DNA of 64,000 bases from Pterobdella sp. o SKG-2022 (lineage: Eukaryota; Annelida; Clitellata; Hirudinida; Piscicolidae): positions 1,151,281 through 1,215,280 of the forward strand of contig OZ038322.1 of NCBI GenBank assembly GCA_964035795.1, given 5' to 3'. The position numbers were made by a program, and so were the translations under genes. Of this stretch, positions 58,110 through 64,000 are shown in pieces (positions within the stretch are counted from its first letter, which is position 1; every line of letters begins with the position of its first letter). The notes beneath the pieces were generated by a model. The model was not told the origin of the DNA and made no database searches. It worked only from the letters and a program-made list of their open reading frames with translations.

Positions 58110-60558
58110 CGAGATCACAAATTTTGATTTTGAAGTTTATCGAAAAACTTCCAAAAGTATGGTATAGAATGTCAAAGTCATTCCTGGAGAAGAATGTGCA
58201 TTGCAACACCATTCGTTGGTCTGTGAGCTTGTACACACTATACGAAGGAGTGTGAAGCGGAAGTTTAACTCTCGTCTTCGAATCTGGAAACTCCGAGACC
58301 CAGCAGTTGCAAAAGAGTTTGCCATTTCTTTAAACGCCAAGTTAACAGCGGCTCAAGTCATGAATTTTCCGAACGTGGAAGAAATATGGGCTCATCTCAA
58401 AAAGTCTTTTTTTGAAACCTCTTCAGAGGTCTGTGGTACATCTCTGAACCACCAGTGGAAACGCCAAACATGGTGGTGGAACGCCAAAATAGACGACGAT
58501 GTGAATGAAAAAAGGAACCGTTATAAGGCTTTTAAAAATCTTCAAATTCAAGGGTTATATAATGAAGCTAACATAGCTAAAGAAGCTTATAACGAGTCTG
58601 AGCGTGTCGCTAAGTGTCTTGTTTGGTTGGCAAAAAGCGAAGAGGAAAGGGATGCATTTTCTGCTATTACATCCGGCCGTAATGAAATATATAACTTGGC
58701 AAGGCAGATGGACAGTCATAACCGTGATGTAATAGGTGATAAATGTGTCAGAAATGATGCTGGTGAACTCACTTTAAGTGATGCCCAAAAAATGAATGCC
58801 TGGGTTGAACATCATAAAAGGCTATCAAATGTTGAGTTCGATTGGGCTAGCGAGTCTCTTTCTTTTGTTTCACCGATCCTTGGCCTTCCTCCTTCTGTCA
58901 CACTGTCAAAGGTTAGTGATGCTATTAAGAAAATGAAGTGTCGCAAAACAGCAGGACCTTCTGGCATAGTGGCCAAAATGTTAAAGGCGTCTGGTTCTGT
59001 AGGCTTAGAAGTCTTGGCCCACCTCATCAAATCAGTTATTGCTGAAGGTATCGTTCCTGCTGATTGGCGTGATAGCATCATCATAAACCTCTACAAAGGT
59101 AAGGAGGATGCTTTGGATCGAGGAAATTATAGAGGCCTCAAGATGACAGATCATGTCATGAAGCTTGTTGAGCATGTCCTAGAGCGACGAATCAGGAAGA
59201 TGGTGGATATTGATGAGATGCAGTTTGTCTTCGTTTCTGGTAGAAGCGCCACTGATGCAGTTTTTATTGTTTGTCAGTTGCAGGAAAAATATATAGCCGT
59301 CAAAAAACCACTCTTTTTTGTTTTCGTTGATTTAGAGAAGGCCTTTGATCGAGTTCCGCGCAAAGTGATTTGGTGGGCAATGAGAAAGCTCGGGGTTGAA
59401 GAATGGGCTGTCCGTGTAGTTCAGAGCATGTATGTTAGAGCAAAAAGTCGAGTACGCATTAAGAACCAGCTCAGTGATGAGTTTGATGTAAATGTTGGTG
59501 TACATCAAGGATCTGTATTGAGTCCTTTACTTTTTATTCTTGTTTTGGAAGCTTTGTCTAGAGAGTTAAGAACCGGTGTTCCTTGAGAACTTTTATATGC
59601 TGATGACCTGGTTTTGATCTCAGAATCGCTAGACGATTGTATATCCAAATTTGAAAAATGGAAACTGGAAATAGAAAGTAAAGGATTGCGGGTGAACTCC
59701 AAAAAAACAAAATTCATGTTACTCGGTTCTGAAAACTTGAGAGATTCTGGAGCTTTTCCTTGCAGCGTATGCCGCAAAAGTGTTGGCGTCAACTCAGTTT
59801 TTTGCTCGACATGCTCTCATTGGGTACACAAAAGATGTAGTGGTTTGACTGGAAGACTGAAGGATCGGGCTTATGTATGACCTCACTGTTTCAATTTAGC
59901 GCCACCTTTGGATTATAGGCCTATTAAAGAAATTATTGTTGGTAGCGCCATAATGGATGTAGAACTGAAGTTTTGCTACCTTGGTGATATGTTGTGTGCA
60001 GGTGGAGGTTGTGAACTGGCAGTTTTCACCAGATGTACAGTTGCCTGGGGAAAATTTAAAAAACTGTTGCCCATGTTGACCTTTAAACACATCACCTTGG
60101 AACATCGTGGTTAATTATACACATCTTGTGTGCGTTTTGCCTTGTTATATGGCAGTGAAAACTGGGCTCCAACAGTTGCTGTTTTGCAAAGGTAACAGGG
60201 CAACGATAGGTCGATGATCCGCTGGATATGTGGCGTTAAGCCAAAGGATAGAAGTCCATTAACAGTTTTCCTCAAAAAAACTCTAAATTCCAGACATAAG
60301 GACGCTGCTACAGAGCCGTCGTCTTCGCTGGTATGGTCACGTTAGACGTTCGTCCATGTGCATCAAAGACGTGCTCGAACTTCCTTTGCCTGGAGGTCGT
60401 TCCCATGGAAGACCGGCAAAAACTTGGTTGAGTTGTGTTGAAAAGGATATGGAATCCTATGGCCTGGAAAATGCGGATCCACTCAATAGAGCTGAGTGGA
60501 GAAAGTGTATTAGCCGACTGCTGTATATCCCAGCTACTGGGACGCCTAAAGCAGTATA
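58110..60558 (+). pseudogene. LINE, long RT frame with zinc-knuckle region, 5'-truncated
   Basis: A 461-codon frame (58201-59586) covers an N-terminal linker and RT: a GKEDALDRGNYRG motif, FVDLEKAFDRVPR (palm A) and VGVHQGSVLSPLLF. A stop at 59584 precedes LLYADDLVLI (palm C) in the same frame (59587-59880). There a Cys/His module CSVCRKSVG, then CSTCSHWVHKRCSG, looks PHD- or zinc-knuckle-like. The C-terminal part reads FCYLGDMLCAGGG (59908-60114) and ends with GRPAKTWL (60356-60559). The endonuclease is missing. It is the youngest-looking LINE here, but the stop and later breaks make it inactive. Same family as 28.1-29.9 kb. Confidence 0.85.
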
Positions 60559-61715
60559 ATCTAATATGGATATTACTTATTTAGTCTTATTATGAAGTAA
60601 TTATTTTTAATGAAAACTGACATTTTAAAAGCATTTATATTTAAAATTATGTAGCAAAAATAATCAAAATAATTGAAATTATCATAAAAGTAATTCCATA
60701 TATAGAAATATATTATGCCAGTTAAAGCTATTGTTTTTTAAATATATTATTCAGCTTTTTCCATATTTAAATTAATAGAAAGCAATTTAAAATGTTTTCC
60801 ATTCCCAAAAAACTTTATATAGACAAATCTTTTTATTTGATTTTTTATCAAATTAATCTAGAAATGCTTTTTTCTCAGCAACATAACCGGTTTAAAGCAA
60901 CGATCTGATTGGTAGGCGACTGATATCAAGACTTTCCGCTCCAGGGAGAAATATGAACTAAAAATAACAAATTATTTATAGCGATTTTAGCAAACATATT
61001 AAATAAAGTTTCAATAATATATTAAATTTATAGTCAAAAAATGTATGTTTTCATATTAGAGATTTTTTGTTCATGTACTCCGAAAAAAGAAATTTTTAAT
61101 CGGAATTCAAACTTTGGCAGATACAACATTTTTTTTTCATGACTTTTGAAACAATTCGCGTCTGGTTTTTACATGGGAAACTCACATGTCTTATGGTTAA
61201 AATGCTTAGAAGACATGACCTAGCTTGAAGAATAAGTTTGTCGTTTGAATTTTTTCAAAGCAATTTTTAGAACAAAAAATATCAAAACAGACTTAAACAA
61301 GTTGAGTCGTGCAAAAATACCGCATGCCTTGAACATCAGCTCAACTGAACCTTGAAATTTGAGTTTTGTTCATAAAGTTTTATCTTTTGAATTTATGATA
61401 AAAATAAGTTTTTTTAGGTTCTTGATATCTACTATTGAAACATTGCAAAAATCGAGTTTGAAATATGAAAATTTATCCAAAACTGATTTAAAATATAAGT
61501 ATTAAAATTATAAATTTTCATAAAATAAGTGAAAAAAAGATTTTTTTAACATCTATTTTTTTCTTTTTCGCTTTACATCTACCTTGGAATCTAGTGAAGC
61601 GCTAATCTCAACTTGCCTATTTGGCAATATAAACTTTTTAAAAACTTTTAAAATAACTAAGGCTACAAGTAAGTAATTAAAATTATTATTCATAAAGTTT
61701 TTAAATAAATTTAAT
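60559..61715. other. Intergenic upstream of MPI
   Basis: A+T-rich DNA with no reading frame or repeat that I recognise. It should hold the MPI promoter, but no clear element stands out. Confidence 0.5.
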
Positions 61716-62862
61716 ATGTTCCAAAACTTAGTGTTTCCGATAGAAGGAGTGGTTCAGAAATATGCCTGGGGAAAGAAAGGCAAGAGCAGTGAAGTGGCTT
61801 GTCTCTATGAAAAGTCATCTGAAAATTTTGAATTAGAAAAAGACGTTGCTTACGCTGAAGTATTATGTTATTTAATAAAAATTTTTTCATATGCAATGAT
61901 TGGAATTAACTTTACAGCTCTGGCTGGGCACCCATGTGAAGGCTCCATCGAAGGTTTGTGCCACTGGAGAAGAACTGAGTTTGTTTCTGAAAAACTTGAT
62001 TGAGAATTCAGAGTTTTTAAAGAATTCTGGTGAACCTCTTAGAGAATGCCATTTACCATTCCTTTTGAAAGTTTTATCAATAGAAAAATCTCTGTCAATT
62101 CAAATTCATCCCAATAAGGTGGCTGTTTTTTTTTTGGTTTTTTTTTTTATTTAAATATTTATGTGCATATAGACAGAAGCAGGTTTTTTGCACAGCAAAG
62201 ACTCTAAAAATTATCCTGATAACAACCATAAGCCTGAAATGACCATAGCTCTCACTCCATTCGAGGCCTTGTGTTCGTTCAAACCTTTGCCACAAATACT
62301 CGAGCATATCAGGGGTTTAACTATTCATCATAATGATATTTTTATACAAATATTGACAAGTAATACTAAATTTATTGTTTTTGCTTCTACAGAAGTTGAA
62401 GAACTAAAAATGTTGGTGACAAAAACTTTTGAAAGTATAGAAAATATTAATGTTGAACTTAAAAATGAACAACATCTCAAGAACTTTTTCACAAATTTGA
62501 TGAATTCTGACCCTCAAACAGTAGCCAACTTGGCTAACAAACTATACCAAAGAATTCAAAATAATGGTTTGGCTCTTTAATTTTGATAAGTAATCAATTC
62601 CAAAAACTATTTTCAATGAGAAGATTTATTGATACTTCAACATAAAAATGACTTACACCCAATAACCCTCAAACTCTCAGTCTGCATGCACATTTTTACA
62701 CAGACCACAATGACCCATCTTTGGCCTTATTCAAGCGCTTGATGGAGCAGCATCCAGAAGATGTGGGCTGCTTTTGTGCCTTCTTTCTCAATCACATCAC
62801 CCTGCAACCTGGGCAGTCCCTCTTTCTTCGCTCCAACCTCCCTCATGCTTACATCTCTGGAG
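61716..62862 (+). CDS. MPI: Mannose-6-phosphate isomerase, N-terminal two-thirds
   Basis: MPI is a zinc enzyme that interconverts fructose-6-phosphate and mannose-6-phosphate, feeding glycosylation. Four exons agree in phase: 61716-61859 (VVQKYAWGKKG), 61918-62118 (LWLGTHVKAPS, LPFLLKVLSIEKSLSIQIHPNK), 62173-62566 (NHKPEMTIALTPFEALC) and 62704-62862 (DVGCFCAFFLNHITL, LPHAYISG). The zinc ligands expected in QIHPNK, HKPEM and PHAY are present. The last exon ends in phase 1 with a GTGCAT donor. I found no further exon up to 64000, so the C-terminal part lies beyond the right edge behind an intron longer than 1.1 kb. Confidence 0.93.
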
Positions 62863-64000
62863 GTGCATTCAACTTTTTGATGTTTATATGACTGTTCTGG
62901 TTAAGTGAGATATGAATAGATTCGATTGTTATCTTTTCCTGCTTTTTGAATTATTTCTCAAAATATAAAATATATTTGAAGTGAATTAAAGTTGTATAAG
63001 ATTCACACTAGTTGTTAACTTCATCACTGCATGAAGATATTTCACTTTTAATTTCTATTATGCTCTGAAGGCAACTTGTAACTCAATAAGCACAACATCA
63101 GTCCATTGAGTAGTCATCATTATTTCATACAAGGCTTCTTGTGAGACAATCTCACATTATCAAGTATGTATATATGATAAATACCAAGCTTTTAAATTCT
63201 TTTTCATCTCCACTATATTGCTATTGCCCAGGTCAACTTTATATGCCAAAGTTTTTTTTCCATTTCATCCTCCTTATAACCATTTTCCCTTTTGAAGTAC
63301 CAATCTCTTTTGCAACTATATATATATATAATTAATTTTTCGTCTTTAGACATAATCACAGTTAACAATGAGTCCCAATAATTCCTCGATACGCATCTTT
63401 ATCGTTTTTTGCAACTAATCATTAAATAATATAATGTAACTTTGATCTATACGTTAAAGCGCTTTTTATGCACCTTAGTACTTATATAACGTTTTTCTGT
63501 ATAGATCAAATCGCTGGCTACAAATTTAATGTAGTGGAAAACACTGCGGGACAAGTGCTAATTATTGACCTAACACGGCATTGGATCCTGGTGGGCCAGG
63601 AAACTATTACCATTCATATAATATAGATATGTTCTGTTTGAGTTCACCATGGTAATTTCCTTGAGTTTGTGTTGGTTTCAACTCTGATAATTGAGGCATC
63701 GTGGTTATCATTATCACCTTGTTGGACCAACTATCGGCACCTGTTACACAATGTGTTCACGCCGTCTAACCTCTTACAAATGAAATTATAAAGACGATAA
63801 ATTATGAAAAGAACTAATTTGATTTATAATTATTTTTCATGAACCAAGGTTTTTTCATGCACAATTCCGCACCACAGTCGGAACTGCGCTTAGGCAAGCT
63901 GCCGATTAATTTTTTTAAAATGTTTTAATATCTCAACTTGTCTGACCATATTGATATTGATCAATCTTTTCAGCCGAGAACGCCAAATTTTTTCAATCGG
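62863..64000. other. MPI intron, continuing past the edge
   Basis: It contains a decayed SINE (63420-63605) and a short (TA)n run near 63318-63331. No coding exon was recognised. Confidence 0.55.
63420..63605 (-). mobile_element. Decayed SINE in MPI intron
   Basis: The minus strand shows a degraded box B (AATGCCGTGTTAGG region near 63570) and the family body with TTTGATCTATACAG and a GTTATATAAGT end. Confidence 0.55.

Noticed and set aside
1..64000. Bacterial transfer or contamination
   Set aside because: Host genes have multiple GT/AG introns with consistent phases and are interleaved with metazoan-type mobile elements; no operon-like stretch is present.

Overview
This is nuclear DNA of a metazoan. 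The genes are split into many short exons with GT/AG introns, the DNA is A+T-rich, and it is full of decayed LINEs, a Penelope-like element, tRNA-derived SINEs and microsatellites. A VWA3-type ciliary protein gene, an aquaporin, an SLC22 carrier and secreted reprolysin metalloproteases all point to an animal. A lophotrochozoan-like invertebrate is my best guess, held weakly: it rests on the ADAMTS-like proteases without thrombospondin repeats and on a LINE whose 3' end has a GATGAT-type tail. Several introns are only about 60 bases long.

Layout. 1-6.6 kb: a pile of decayed LINE copies with repeated ~330-base blocks. 6.66-12.54 kb (-): a kynurenine/2-aminoadipate aminotransferase (AADAT-like) gene whose 3' exons vanish into that pile. 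12.9-14.3 kb (+): a Penelope-like element with a GIY-YIG domain, abutting a LINE on the opposite strand (14.3-16.7 kb). 17.1-18.8 kb (+): another dead LINE. 19.54-25.63 kb (-): a VWA3-type gene that I could chain through 21 exons in frame. 25.96-33.12 kb (+): selenocysteine lyase in 12 exons, divergent from VWA3, with a LINE in one intron. 33.73-35.31 kb (-): a three-exon aquaporin. 35.87-43.54 kb (+): a secreted ADAMTS-like metalloprotease. 45.11-47.16 kb (+): a short paralogous metalloprotease, broken by a 200-N gap. 47.42-48.96 kb (-): a lengsin/glutamine-synthetase-like gene. 51.56-56.28 kb (-): an SLC22-type transporter in nine exons. 58.1-60.6 kb (+): a LINE. 61.72 kb to beyond the right edge (+): mannose-6-phosphate isomerase.

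The most unusual structure is in the ADAMTS-like gene. A three-exon cassette of the pro-region (133 codons, 899-base genomic period) occurs three times in near-perfect tandem. Each cassette begins and ends in phase 1, so all three copies can be spliced in frame. The outer edges of the array have diverged from its inner junctions, as unequal crossing-over would leave them. The neighbouring short metalloprotease has an intron at the same place inside its zinc-binding motif, which marks the two as tandem paralogs.

The genes do not form one pathway; this is an ordinary mixed animal locus. Exon borders were placed by eye, from reading frame, phase and splice dinucleotides. Family names rest on conserved motifs recognised without any database search.
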